Shown: piece after piece, positions 1 through 8,482 of the stretch
Position numbering within the stretch: the stretch's first letter is position 1
How the letters are laid out: every line of letters starts with the position of its first letter
DNA from: Lachnospiraceae bacterium Marseille-Q4251
Lineage (GTDB): Bacteria > Bacillota > Clostridia > Lachnospirales > Lachnospiraceae
NCBI GenBank assembly: GCA_018223435.1
Contig: JAGTTO010000001.1
Location: forward strand, 1,364,001-1,428,000
Length of the DNA stretch: 64,000 nt
Reading direction: 5' to 3'
Position numbers and translations under genes: made by a program
Notes under the pieces: model-generated
What the model saw: only the letters and a program-made list of their open reading frames with translations
What the model was told of the DNA's origin: nothing
Databases searched by the model: none

Positions 1-438
1 TGTCTCATCTGTTTTTTTCAACTTTTGAATTGCTTTTACAATATTGGTATAACAATTGTCCAATTCAGCCTGACTACCGGAATTTTTCATAACATTCTGA
101 GCTTCTGCTATGTTCTGATCTAATACTGCAACTGATTCCTCGGTATAGTTACTTCTGTTAATTTCTTCTGTGTCCTTAATCAGACTGAGCAGTTCTTCTT
201 TATCTACTGTCTGCAATGTCACCGTTTCTTCCGAAACAGTTTTTTTAGCTACACCATTTCCTCTTCCGACCCTTTCCCCAAAGAAAAAGTTTGCAATCAA
301 TTCCAGTATTCCCAGGACGCACACATAGAAGATAACCATAATGATAATGCGTTTCACACGTCTTCGTCCACCTTTTTTATTGCTGCCATGCTGACTTCGA
401 CGATTTGTCCTATTTACATTAAAATCTGCCCTACTCAT
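1..438 (-). CDS. Membrane-anchored extracellular protein, 5' part only (FIVAR-like module)
   Basis: This reading frame starts at the ATG at 438 and is still open at the window edge, so only the first 146 codons are present. A ribosome binding site (TGAGGAAG) lies just upstream. The protein begins with a basic, cytoplasmic-looking stretch of about 32 residues, then one hydrophobic segment (roughly residues 33-55), then a charged helical region. Residues from about 95 (SNYTEESV) to the edge resemble a FIVAR-type helical module of Gram-positive surface proteins. The function is unknown; a signal-anchor protein exposed outside the cell is inferred. It lies 3' of the surface protein gene but behind a terminator, so it is probably a separate transcription unit. 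Confidence 0.7.
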   Translation of the reverse strand, partial: MSRADFNVNRTNRRSQHGSNKKGGRRRVKRIIIMVIFYVCVLGILELIANFFFGERVGRGNGVAKKTVSEETVTLQTVDKEELLSLIKDTEEINRSNYTEESVAVLDQNIAEAQNVMKNSGSQAELDNCYTNIVKAIQKLKKTDET

Positions 439-472
439 TTTTCTTCCTCACAGACGCTTCCTACTATTTTCA

Positions 473-512
473 TCAGAAAAGGAAAGAAGAATCCTTCCGA
501 ATTCTCCTTTCC
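473..512 (-). terminator. Rho-independent terminator of the surface protein gene
   Basis: On the minus strand an imperfect stem (GGAAAG.AGAAT...ATTCT.CTTTCC) is followed by a T-rich run just after the stop codon of the large surface protein gene. Confidence 0.65.
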
Positions 513-527
513 CCAAAGAAAATCAGA

Positions 528-3500
528 TTATTTCACTACTTTTCTTTTTCTCAGAGCAAAAACTACCATCAGAGCTACTGCTGCGAACAGAGTGATTACA
601 AGCGGCATTACGTTTGTTGTATCACCAGTCTTAACTCCAGCATCTGCTGACTTATTGGAATTGTTGTCATCAGATTTTGTTGTTGCAGGTGCTTCGGTGG
701 TCTGAGTCTCGCTCTCAGTTACCTTGGTCTCAGACTCGCTGGTCGGTGCCTCGGTTGCCGGCTCAGTGCTCGGCTCGGTTGTCGGCTCAGTGCTCGGCTC
801 AGTTACCGGTGTAGTGCTCGGCTCGGTTGTCGGCTCAGTACTCGGCTCGGTTGTCGGCTCAGTGCTCGGCTCAGTTGCCGGTGTAGAGCTCGGCTCAGTT
901 GCCGGTGTAGAGCTCGGCTCGGTCGTCGGCTCAGTGCTCGGCTCGGTTGCCGGTGTAGTGCTCGGCTCGGTTGTCGGCTCAGTACTCGGCTCGGTCTCAA
1001 CTGCTTCAAAAATTGCGTCGATAGAAAGATATCCTTCGTTAGATCCTTCCTCGTAGAATCCAAGTCCAGTTACTCCGAAGGTCTTAGCATCTGCATCCCA
1101 ACGACCAGACTCTTTTCCTTCTACCTGCCAGCCTACAAATTTGTATCCATCTGCTGCTTTTACTTCCGGTACAAGATACTGCTCTGCCGAATCCTCATCG
1201 ATGGTGTAATGAATCGTGGTTGCTCCGTCATATCCCGGGAACTCTCCTTTTGCAGGATCTACAGAGAATACAACTTTGACTGTTTTCTGAACTTCTGTTT
1301 CAGTCTCAACTGCCTCAAAAATAGCGTCGATAGAAAGATATCCTTCGTTAGATCCTTTCTCGTAGAATCCAAGTCCGGTTACTCCGAAGGTCTTAGCATC
1401 TGCATCCCAACGACCAGACTCTTTTCCTTCTACCTGCCAGCCTACAAATTTGTATCCATCTGCTGCTTTTACTTCCGGTACGAGATACTGCTCTGCCGAA
1501 TCCTCATCGATGGTGTAATGAATCGTGGTTGCTCCGTCATATCCCGGGAACTCTCCCTTTGCAGGATCTACAGAGAACACAACTTTGACTGTTTTCTGAA
1601 CTTCTGTTTCAGTCTCAACTGCTTCAAAAATAGCGTCGATAGAAAGATATCCTTCGTTAGATCCTTTCTCGTAGAATCCAAGTCCGGTTACTCCGAAGGT
1701 CTTAGCATCTGCATCCCAACGACCAGACTCTTTTCCTTCTACCTGCCAGCCTACAAATTTGTATCCATCTGCTGCTTTTACTTCCGGTACGAGATACTGC
1801 TCTGCCGAATCCTCATCGATGGTGTAATGAATCGTGGTTGCTCCGTCATATCCCGGGAACTCTCCCTTTGCAGGATCTACAGAGAACACAACTTTGACGG
1901 TTTTCTGAACTTCTGTTTCGGTCTCAACTGCTTCAAAAATAGCGTCGATGGAAAGATATCCTTCGTTAGATCCTTCCGGATAGTTGGCAAGTCCGGTTAC
2001 TCCGAAGGTCTTAGCGTCTGCATCCCAACGGCCAGACTCTTTTCCTTCTACCTGCCAGCCTACGAATTTGTAGCCGTCTGCTGCTTTTACTTCCGGTACA
2101 AGATACTGCTCTGCAGAATCCTCATCGATGGTGTAATTAATCGTGGCTGCTCCGTCATATCCCGGGAACTCTCCTTTTGCAGGATCTACAGAGAATACAA
2201 CTTTGACTGTTTTCTGAACTTCTGTTTCAGTCTCAACTGCTTCAAAAATTGCATCAATGGAAAGATATCCTTCATTAGATCCTGCCGGATAGTTGGCAAG
2301 TCCAGTTACTCCGAAGGTTTTAGCGTCTGCATCCCAATGGCCAGACTCTTTTCCTTCTACCTGCCAGCCTACGAACTTGTAGCCATCTGCTGCTTTTACT
2401 TCCGGTACGAGATACTGCTCTTCGGAATCCTCATCGATGGTGTAATGAATGCTTGTAGAACCATCATATCCCGGGAATTCTCCCTTTGTGGGATCTACAG
2501 TGAATACAACTTTGACGGTCTTTTTGACTTCGTTTACCTTCTTTACTTCGACTGTCGGATAGTTAGTCACTCCAGCGTATACAGTTCTTACCAGTGTCTC
2601 TGAATCTGCTAACTCATATCCATCAGGAACTTTTACTCCACTGAGATCCATCACTGCCTCAGTTGCTCCCAGTTTGAAGGTATAGGTTGTATTCCATGTC
2701 TTCTGTGTTGTACCATCTTCTTCCATTACATAAGTATCGGTATCAACATCACGGAAATTCACAACCACATCTACAATCTCATCTTCTGCAACCGGCTCTT
2801 TTACCTTCTTTACTTCAACTGTCGGATAGTTAGTCACTCCAGAATATACGGTTCTTACCAGTGTCTCTGAGTCTGCTAACTCATATCCATCAGGAACTTT
2901 TACTCCACTGAGATCCATCTCAGCCTCAGTTGCTCCCAGTTTGAAGGTATAGGTTGTATTCCATGTCTTCTGTGTTGTACCATCTTCTTCCATTACATAA
3001 GTATCGGTATCAACATCACGGAAATTTACAACTACATCTACAATCTCATCTTCTACAACCGGCTCTTTTACTTTCTTTACTTCAACTGTCGGATAGTTAG
3101 TCACTCCAGAATATACGGTTCTTACCAGTGTCTCTGAGTCTGCTAACTCATATCCATCAGGAACTTTTACTCCACTGAGATCCATCTCAGCCTCAGTTGC
3201 TCCCAGTTTGAAGGTATAGGTTGTATTCCATGTCTTCTGTGTTGTACCATCTTCTTCCATTACATAAGTATCGGTATCAACATCACGGAAATTTACAACT
3301 ACATCTACAATCTCATCTTCTACAACCGGCTCTTTTACTTTCTTTACTTCAACTGTCGGATAGTTAGTCACTCCAGAATATACGGTTCTTACCAGTGTCT
3401 CTGAGTCTGCTAACTCATATCCATCAGGAACTTTTACTCCACTGAGATCCATCTCAGCCTCAGTTGCTCCCAGTTTGAAGGTATAGGTTGTATTCCATGT

Positions 3501-4007
3501 CTTCTGTGTTGTACCATCTTCTTCCATTACATAAGTATCGGTATCAACATCACGGAAATTTACAACTACGTCTACGGTCTCATCTTCTACAACTGGTGCT
3601 TTCACCTGCTTTACATCGACTGTTACAGTGTTATCACCATTATTATATACAGTTACTACGTCTGGTGTTGTTACTGCCTCATATCCTTCCGGAATTGCAA
3701 CTCCACTGATATTTGCCAATCCTTTTGTTGCCCCTTGTTTAAAAGTGTAAGTTGTGTTCCATCTTTTTTCTGAACCAGTAGCATCCACTACCATGCTACC
3801 TGTACCTACATCATAGAAATTTACAGATACATTGATAGTTACGTCTTCAGCCGGGACTTCCGGTATGGTATCTGTAGCAGCATATGAAGTAACATCATCA
3901 TAGCTAACAGCATCACCTGTAGCTGATACTCCCATTGTACTTGTCAGTACAAAGGAGGTGGCTAGCCCGAAGGCCAGTACATTTTTTAGTTTCTTATTCA
4001 TGCGCAT
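528..4007 (-). CDS. Large repeat-containing cell-wall-anchored surface protein
   Basis: This is a 1159-residue predicted surface protein. It has an N-terminal signal peptide (cleavage near residue 30, after VSA). Residues about 50-494 hold one divergent and four nearly identical 89-residue repeats. Residues about 495-1005 hold five 103-residue repeats with a [14 protein letters not shown] core, resembling the beta-rich repeats of Gram-positive adhesins. A Thr/Pro/Glu/Ser-rich wall-spanning stretch of TEPST-type repeats follows. The C terminus has a VKTGD motif, a hydrophobic segment and a basic tail (RKRK), which is a variant sortase sorting signal. The ATG at 4007 is preferred over the one at 4001 because GAGAGG sits 10 bases upstream of it. 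An adhesin-type role is inferred; the ligand is unknown. Confidence 0.85.
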   Translation of the reverse strand: MRMNKKLKNVLAFGLATSFVLTSTMGVSATGDAVSYDDVTSYAATDTIPEVPAEDVTINVSVNFYDVGTGSMVVDATGSEKRWNTTYTFKQGATKGLANISGVAIPEGYEAVTTPDVVTVYNNGDNTVTVDVKQVKAPVVEDETVDVVVNFRDVDTDTYVMEEDGTTQKTWNTTYTFKLGATEAEMDLSGVKVPDGYELADSETLVRTVYSGVTNYPTVEVKKVKEPVVEDEIVDVVVNFRDVDTDTYVMEEDGTTQKTWNTTYTFKLGATEAEMDLSGVKVPDGYELADSETLVRTVYSGVTNYPTVEVKKVKEPVVEDEIVDVVVNFRDVDTDTYVMEEDGTTQKTWNTTYTFKLGATEAEMDLSGVKVPDGYELADSETLVRTVYSGVTNYPTVEVKKVKEPVAEDEIVDVVVNFRDVDTDTYVMEEDGTTQKTWNTTYTFKLGATEAVMDLSGVKVPDGYELADSETLVRTVYAGVTNYPTVEVKKVNEVKKTVKVVFTVDPTKGEFPGYDGSTSIHYTIDEDSEEQYLVPEVKAADGYKFVGWQVEGKESGHWDADAKTFGVTGLANYPAGSNEGYLSIDAIFEAVETETEVQKTVKVVFSVDPAKGEFPGYDGAATINYTIDEDSAEQYLVPEVKAADGYKFVGWQVEGKESGRWDADAKTFGVTGLANYPEGSNEGYLSIDAIFEAVETETEVQKTVKVVFSVDPAKGEFPGYDGATTIHYTIDEDSAEQYLVPEVKAADGYKFVGWQVEGKESGRWDADAKTFGVTGLGFYEKGSNEGYLSIDAIFEAVETETEVQKTVKVVFSVDPAKGEFPGYDGATTIHYTIDEDSAEQYLVPEVKAADGYKFVGWQVEGKESGRWDADAKTFGVTGLGFYEKGSNEGYLSIDAIFEAVETETEVQKTVKVVFSVDPAKGEFPGYDGATTIHYTIDEDSAEQYLVPEVKAADGYKFVGWQVEGKESGRWDADAKTFGVTGLGFYEEGSNEGYLSIDAIFEAVETEPSTEPTTEPSTTPATEPSTEPTTEPSSTPATEPSSTPATEPSTEPTTEPSTEPTTEPSTTPVTEPSTEPTTEPSTEPATEAPTSESETKVTESETQTTEAPATTKSDDNNSNKSADAGVKTGDTTNVMPLVITLFAAVALMVVFALRKRKVVK
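995..2526 (-). repeat. Tandem DNA repeat, 5 copies x 309 bp
   Basis: Equivalent points recur at 1291, 1600, 1909 and 2218, exactly 309 bp apart, and encode the five 103-residue modules of the surface protein. The copies nearest the 3' end of the gene are the most alike, suggesting recent duplication or gene conversion. Confidence 0.9.
2530..3597 (-). repeat. Tandem DNA repeat, 4 copies x 267 bp
   Basis: Equivalent points recur at 2734, 3001, 3268 and 3535, exactly 267 bp apart, and encode four 89-residue modules. A fifth, diverged copy lies at about 3598-3860. The middle copies are almost identical at base level. Confidence 0.9.
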
Positions 4008-4027
4008 AACTAAAAAACCTCTCTTTT

Positions 4028-4084
4028 TTAAATCTCTCTCTTAATGTATTTATTTGTCTCCTTGTCGAAATTACCCTTCATCAT
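4028..4084 (-). CDS. Possible 18-residue leader peptide upstream of the surface protein
   Basis: In the 5' leader of the surface protein gene a very strong Shine-Dalgarno (GGGGGAGGAGG) precedes ATG-ATG and an open frame of 18 codons (MMKGNFDKE... ending KREI). It stops 20 bases before the start of the main gene. The second ATG (4081) has the better spacing. Whether it is translated, and whether it controls the downstream gene, is inference. Confidence 0.3.
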   Translation of the reverse strand: MMKGNFDKETNKYIKREI

Positions 4085-4155
4085 CCTCCTCCCCCGACAA
4101 AATGCGATCGGCCTTAAGCAATTTTTTACATAATCGCTTATGCTGATACATTCTG

Positions 4156-4184
4156 ATTATAATTCTTAATTTTACAAACGTCAA
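4156..4184 (-). promoter_or_regulatory. Promoter of the surface protein gene
   Basis: On the minus strand TTGACG and TATAAT are separated by 17 bases, giving a leader of about 145 nt before the start codon at 4007. Confidence 0.75.
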
Positions 4185-4208
4185 CTATTTTCGTTATTTA
4201 TAAATCTA

Positions 4209-4217
4209 CCCCCCCCC
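4209..4217 (-). repeat. Homopolymeric G9 tract upstream of the surface protein promoter
   Basis: Nine consecutive G on the minus strand lie 25 bp upstream of the -35 box, in an otherwise AT-rich region. Such tracts are prone to slipped-strand length change. Confidence 0.8.
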
Positions 4218-4320
4218 AGATAATTTTTTTACTTATTATCGCTTTTATCTGAACTTATAAACACCAAAATTTAAAAACCAGAACAATCAACTTTTGAGAT
4301 ATTTTATTCTGCTTTTCATC

Positions 4321-4349
4321 AAAAAAGCCCCAGGTCGAATGCCTGGAGC
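4321..4349 (-). terminator. Rho-independent terminator of the nuclease-like gene
   Basis: The minus strand reads a stem GCTCCAGG...CCTGGGGC with a 7-base loop, followed by TTTTTT, about 45 bases after the stop codon at 4396. Confidence 0.8.
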
Positions 4350-4395
4350 CTCTCTGTATTCTTCTTGTATTTCGTTGTTTCTCCCTCTAATCTGC

Positions 4396-5331
4396 CTATC
4401 TCACCATATCAACTTCATTTTCCAGCAGCTCCATGTATTTCACACGCTGATTCTCTGGAATTTCAAGGGCATCCATCGCCTGCACCAATGTCAGTTTCAA
4501 TGTTTTCATAAGGCTTTTCACTGCGCTCAGTTGAGCGGATTCCTGCCCAATCTCTTTTCCTAATTCTTTACCTAATTCTTCTCCCAACTTTTGTCCCAGC
4601 ACTTTTCCTTCTTCTTTGCTAGCCTCCAGTTCGTCTTTCATCAGTTCCATCAATGCTTCACATACCATACCGTCATCCCCTTTCATTCGTTCTCCATTTG
4701 CTTTCATGACAACCTGCATAACAGCCGTATATAAGTTATCGGACTGCTTTCCTTTGTAATCCTCCAGAAGCATTTTTATTGCTTCTTTGTTTTCTAATTT
4801 GTTGGTCAAGCTGTAAAGCCACAAATTTTTCTTGGGATTTAATTGTGAAATTACAATTACCTGGATAGGTATTTTGTCTCCGATTACATAATAAATGCCT
4901 TCTTCCGGGTTCTCTATTGTGTAGCCCCGCTCTTTTTCCAGATGACACAGCATTTTTCGCGGATATCCTGTTGATACGAAAGTGATTGTCAGTTCTTCCA
5001 CAGGAATTTCATTTTCCTGGCCTGTATCCGCTTTGTAAAAGCACGCATATCCGTATACTTTATAGAAATCATCAATTCCAAGATAATCTGTCGGACTCTT
5101 ATATTCTACAATATTATACTTACGAAAAATCCTCCCGATATTTTTCTCGATCGGTTCCTCTGTTTTTTTCTTAATAATCAGCACGTCAATCTCCATTGGC
5201 TTCTTGCTCAACTGATACTCGCTCTGAAAGCTCAGTTTCTCTGATTCTTTTCTCAGCTCAACCTGTACATCCGCAAAAAACGTTGGATGCCATTGAATGA
5301 GATCCACTTCTTCCTGTCGTTTCTCTTCCAA
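4396..5331 (-). CDS. PD-(D/E)XK nuclease-like protein of unknown function
   Basis: The predicted protein has 311 residues. The N-terminal half holds a PD-(D/E)XK-like signature: EIDVLII (acidic residue) followed by NIVEYKS (the E-x-K pair), as in Rpn/transposase-derived nuclease-like proteins common in Clostridia. The C terminus has an unusual run of GQKLGEELGKELGKEIGQE repeats, probably helical, and then a helix-rich tail. The start is a TTG at 5331 with an AAGGGAG binding site 6 bases upstream; no in-frame ATG fits as well. It is monocistronic, with its own promoter and terminator. Nuclease activity is inferred from the motif only. Confidence 0.75.
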   Translation of the reverse strand: MEEKRQEEVDLIQWHPTFFADVQVELRKESEKLSFQSEYQLSKKPMEIDVLIIKKKTEEPIEKNIGRIFRKYNIVEYKSPTDYLGIDDFYKVYGYACFYKADTGQENEIPVEELTITFVSTGYPRKMLCHLEKERGYTIENPEEGIYYVIGDKIPIQVIVISQLNPKKNLWLYSLTNKLENKEAIKMLLEDYKGKQSDNLYTAVMQVVMKANGERMKGDDGMVCEALMELMKDELEASKEEGKVLGQKLGEELGKELGKEIGQESAQLSAVKSLMKTLKLTLVQAMDALEIPENQRVKYMELLENEVDMVR

Positions 5332-5652
5332 AAAAGACTCCCTTCACTTTGATGCGTCAGGAGCTCTCCCCCTTTGAAAACCCCTGCCTGTAAATAAATT
5401 GGATTTAAAAGCATGAATTTTCTGATGGGACAGACCTATGGTCTGCTGTTTGATTTAATAAAATTAGATTTGAGTAAAAGAAATAAAAGAAAAAATATGC
5501 TTTTTCATATCTTAACATACATAATGTATTTTTGCAATATCCATAAATTATTTTTTATTTGTTTTATAAAATTTTTCTTTTTATTTTGTTTTAGAATTTT
5601 TCTATTGTGTCCTATGATAGGACGCAATAATTTTAAATGTATCGTACCATTA
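5332..5652. other. AT-rich gene-less stretch upstream of the nuclease-like gene
   Basis: No convincing gene. It holds the nuclease-like gene promoter (5509-5537), a CAGACC/GGTCTG inverted repeat near 5429-5443 and a GTCCTAT/ATAGGAC inverted repeat near 5608-5623. Long A/T runs explain the open frames seen here. Confidence 0.6.
5509..5537 (-). promoter_or_regulatory. Candidate promoter of the nuclease-like gene
   Basis: TTGCAA and TAAGAT on the minus strand are separated by 17 bases; the spacer contains ATACAT/ATGTAT dyad symmetry. The leader would be about 170 nt. Confidence 0.5.
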
Positions 5653-5725
5653 TACTGGTATAAAGAAAGACCCGACAGGGGAGCTGTCAGGTCTTTCGAG
5701 GGGAGTATAAATAATTAATAAGGGG
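5653..5725. repeat. Left attachment-site repeat (attL)
   Basis: Direct repeat of 17941-18013. From 5674 to 5725 the two copies are identical; mismatches are at 5659, 5661 and 5673. The repeat contains a GACAG..CTGTC hairpin; in this copy the 13-bp stem has one mismatch. Confidence 0.9.
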
Positions 5726-5828
5726 CTATGTCATTATTTTAAATACAATGAGAGTGATTAATATATTGGCGAATATATCGTTTTTCATAATATTCTAACC
5801 GCCGATCAATTACAATAAAACTCCGCCC

Positions 5829-5847
5829 TGAGTACAAGTTGAGTACA
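5829..5847. repeat. Paired TGAGTACA sites at the left end (possible integrase arm sites)
   Basis: TGAGTACA occurs twice, 11 bp apart, between the integrase stop codon and attL. The same 8-mer pair occurs inside the right end (17843-17862). Accessory integrase or excisionase binding is inferred. Confidence 0.5.
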
Positions 5848-5859
5848 CTTTTATTTTCC

Positions 5860-7008
5860 TTATATAATTTTCTCCATCTTTTGCATTTCTTTTCTCTTCC
5901 ATTTATCTGATACATGAGAATAAGTATCTAAGGTAATGGCACTTGAACTATGCCCCAGAAACTCCTGCACTGCTTTTACCGGAAGACCATTTTCAAGCGC
6001 TCGGGTAGCAAACGTATGCCGGAAAATATGCGGTGTAATTTTAAACATTATGATTCCGTCTTCTGTCATTCTCTCCTGAATCTTCTTTATTTCAGTATTT
6101 ACTTTTGTATGACTATAAGGTCTTCCCTCATCTGTAGTAAAAACCAGATTCTCCAATCCTTCATCTGGTTGCCAATAAATTCCAGCTCGCAGTCTTCTTT
6201 TATTTTGCTCTCTCTTTTCTTCTTTTAATAGGCAATAGATTCTTTCAAGCATAAAGATTTCTCTTACACTTGATTCACTCTTAGCTGTATCTAACCAATA
6301 CCCCTCTCCTTTACTGGTCTTTAAGGTATGGCGAACTCTAATGATTTTTTCACCAAAATCTATATCTTCCCATTGCAATGCACGAATCTCCCCGATTCTC
6401 ATTCCAGTTCCCAAAGCAAAGGAAATAATATTTTCACATACCGTTCCTTTCGCATATTTCATAAAAATTTCCTGTTCCTCTTGAGTCATCGCTTTTTTCT
6501 TCTCCTTTGTTTTCGTTTTTGGTATTCTTGTAACAGAAACAGGATTGTCCCTAACAAGCCTGTTGATAATTGCCTGTCTATACATTCCATTCAAAACAGC
6601 CTTTACCAGTTTTATTGTCTGCTTTGCATATTGCTCAGCCATCTCATTAAATAAATGCTGTATTTGATCTGGACGTATATCTTTCAGTTTTCTTTTTCCC
6701 AATTCCTTTTCTATGTAGGACTTATAAGTTTCTGTATAGTTGATTATGGTTCCTTTTTTAACCTCCATGCGCTTATATTCCTTAATCCAAGTTAGAAACC
6801 AAGAATTTACTGTAACCTCTGTTTCCTTGAAATACATATCATGTGTCACTTCATAACGTCGGTCATTTAATTTTTTTAATGTTTCATCAACCGTTTTGCC
6901 ATAAACCCAGTACGTTTCTCCTTCATATTGAAAACGTCCCATATAATCATCACGGTCTTCTCTATATCGTATTCCCTGTGGTAACACTTTTTTCTGTTTC
7001 ATAGCCAT
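5860..7008 (-). CDS. int: Tyrosine recombinase / integrase
   Basis: Site-specific integrase of 382 residues of the Tn916/phage type. An N-terminal arm-binding-type domain (about 10-55) is followed by a SAM-like core-binding domain (65-150) and the catalytic domain. The catalytic set is visible: Arg204 in GTGMRIGE, His327-x-x-Arg330 in HIFRHTF, His353 in LGHSS and the nucleophile Tyr363 in LDTYSH. It is transcribed outward towards attL, 134 bp away, the usual layout for an element that integrates with this enzyme. It probably catalyses recombination between the 52-bp cores. It follows the excisionase-like gene by 18 bp, and the two probably share a transcript. Confidence 0.95.
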   Translation of the reverse strand: MAMKQKKVLPQGIRYREDRDDYMGRFQYEGETYWVYGKTVDETLKKLNDRRYEVTHDMYFKETEVTVNSWFLTWIKEYKRMEVKKGTIINYTETYKSYIEKELGKRKLKDIRPDQIQHLFNEMAEQYAKQTIKLVKAVLNGMYRQAIINRLVRDNPVSVTRIPKTKTKEKKKAMTQEEQEIFMKYAKGTVCENIISFALGTGMRIGEIRALQWEDIDFGEKIIRVRHTLKTSKGEGYWLDTAKSESSVREIFMLERIYCLLKEEKREQNKRRLRAGIYWQPDEGLENLVFTTDEGRPYSHTKVNTEIKKIQERMTEDGIIMFKITPHIFRHTFATRALENGLPVKAVQEFLGHSSSAITLDTYSHVSDKWKRKEMQKMEKII

Positions 7009-7026
7009 GGTTCTTCCTCTCGTTTT

Positions 7027-7227
7027 CTATTTTGGTAAATTTTCAAAGTAAGCGTCCATCTTTGATGTGAGATATAATTTCCGCCTGCCCACTCTTATCT
7101 CTGCGCCGATCTCCCTGGCTATTTTGTTGATGCTGCTTTCGCCAATTCCATATCGTTGTTTTGCGTCATCTTTTCCGATACTGATGGGATGGATAAATGA
7201 TTTCTTTTCAATTTTTAATTTTCTCAT
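7027..7227 (-). CDS. Excisionase-like small DNA-binding protein
   Basis: A basic 66-residue protein directly upstream of the integrase. The sequence from KQRYGIGESSINKIARE to IRVGRRKLYL reads as a MerR/excisionase-type winged helix: helix-turn-helix, then a basic wing. Clostridial elements often carry such a protein next to int, where it steers excision. The role is inferred from size, fold pattern and position. A GGAG box lies 9 bases before the ATG. Confidence 0.75.
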   Translation of the reverse strand: MRKLKIEKKSFIHPISIGKDDAKQRYGIGESSINKIAREIGAEIRVGRRKLYLTSKMDAYFENLPK

Positions 7228-7614
7228 AGTGGCATCTCCTTTTGTCTTTTTTTACCCTACTGTTATCGAAAAATATTTTTTTATATTTCGCCTATACAAT
7301 AAGATAAAGAGAAACACTCTCTGTTACTTGAAGATAATATATATACAAAAAAAGAGCCTTTACGCTCACGATATAGGAAAATGCCGTACAAATTTCAAAA
7401 TATCCTATTGGCTGATTATTTACAGGCCCCAGAATCATGTCTGACCTTTTACTATTCCTGTAATAAAGAATATCTTATGACGTTATGACATATGACAGAA
7501 TAAAAATATAGGTATTTTTTATAATAAAATTTTATTGTTAATATTTTTTAATATTTAAATTTAAAATATACTTTTTGTTTTAGGAATTCCAATTTCAAGA
7601 AAGGAGACACTCTT
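7228..7614. other. Gene-less stretch before the mob genes; candidate oriT region
   Basis: No credible gene. It is very AT-rich and carries repeated ATGAC motifs (about 7475-7496) directly upstream of mobC, where a transfer origin would be expected. The 12-mer GTTATGACATAT at 7482-7493 recurs at 8398-8409, just after the relaxase fragment. The oriT assignment is inference. Confidence 0.35.
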
Positions 7615-7899
7615 ATGCCCCAGACCAAAGATCAAAAAATCACTTTCCGCTGTACAAAAGAGGAAAAAGAACATCTGACTGCTCTCGCAGAATCCAAAGG
7701 AAAAAGTGTCAGCGACTTTATTATTTCACTTTGTCTATCTCAAGACCAAGATCCTGAATCTTCCGAATGGGATACCCATAAACAGGAAGTTTTTTGTACG
7801 CTCCAAACTCTTGACAATCTGCTTGCATCTTCTCCACGATACCTCAATTTTCACACTGTCAGAAAGGAGCTTCACCGTTTATGCCAAATTTTAAAATAG
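7615..7899 (+). CDS. mobC: MobC-like relaxosome accessory protein
   Basis: A 94-residue protein with an N-terminal ribbon-helix-helix pattern: a strand KITFRCTKEE, then helices containing LTALAESKGKSVSDFI. This is typical of MobC/MbeC-type proteins that bind oriT and help the relaxase. It has a strong binding site (AAAGGAG) and overlaps the next gene by 19 bp, indicating translational coupling to the relaxase. The C-terminal half is helical. MobC is the best reading, because the relaxase follows directly. Confidence 0.75.
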   Translation: MPQTKDQKITFRCTKEEKEHLTALAESKGKSVSDFIISLCLSQDQDPESSEWDTHKQEVFCTLQTLDNLLASSPRYLNFHTVRKELHRLCQILK

Positions 7900-8363
7900 T
7901 CCCATCCTCACAATATAAAAACAATAGCGAAAAAAATGACGTTGTAAATAATATCATCAGCTACATACTTCGCCCCTCAAAAATCCCTCATAACATAACT
8001 GGCGGCATTGGAGTAAGCCTCACAAGTGCCTCTGATGTCATTAAGCAATTTAAACAAGTCAAAAAAAGTTTCCGGAAAACCAGAGGTATACCGCTTCAAC
8101 ACTTCATCGTTTCCTTTTCTGAGGGAGAAGAGAAACTATATTCTCTGCGGCAATTTCAAAGCATCGGCTATCAAATTGCAGAGTATTTTAACGGGGAATA
8201 TCAAATAGTTTTCGCTCTGCATGAAGACAGCAAACATCTTCATTTACATTTTGCCGTGAATACCGTGAATTTCAGAACTGGTAAAAAAATGGTTTGGAAT
8301 GAGACTTCCTTCTATTCCTTGAAAAACTTTATTGAAACCTACACGCTGACCACCTATTTTTGA
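7881..8363 (+). pseudogene. mobA: Relaxase (MobA/VirD2 type), shortened to the catalytic N-terminal part
   Basis: The 160-residue product covers only the start of a MOB relaxase; family members are usually 300 residues or more. The metal-binding motif III is intact: His114 followed by His119, His121 and His123 and then Asn127 (HLHLHFAVN). Tyr28 in ISYILRP is a candidate motif I tyrosine. After FIETYT the sequence ends abruptly in a way unlike relaxases, so a deletion or frameshift near 8335-8360 is likely. Whether the fragment can still nick DNA is unknown. It overlaps mobC and has its own AAAGGAG site. Confidence 0.7.
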
Positions 8364-8420
8364 AGTGGTCATGCGTCATAAAGCCCGATTTTATGCGGTT
8401 ATGACATATATAACCAGTCA

Positions 8421-8459
8421 AAAAGGGGCCATGAACAGATTACTGTTCATGAGCCCCTT
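8421..8459 (-). terminator. Terminator after the 443-aa gene
   Basis: A long stem (AAGGGG.CATGAACAG / CTGTTCATG.CCCCTT) with a 3-4 base loop is followed on the minus strand by TTTTTGAC. It may also act on the plus strand against mob transcripts. Confidence 0.8.
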
Positions 8460-8482
8460 CTAATAGATAAAATGACTCTCTC

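Noticed and set aside
700..1000. Short regular repeats that might look like a CRISPR array
   Set aside because: They encode the TEPST-type wall-spanning region in frame; there are no unique spacers and no cas genes.
1209..2603. 464-codon open frame on the plus strand
   Set aside because: It is antisense to the surface protein repeats and is itself a 103-residue repeat created by the tandem DNA. No binding site or promoter precedes it.
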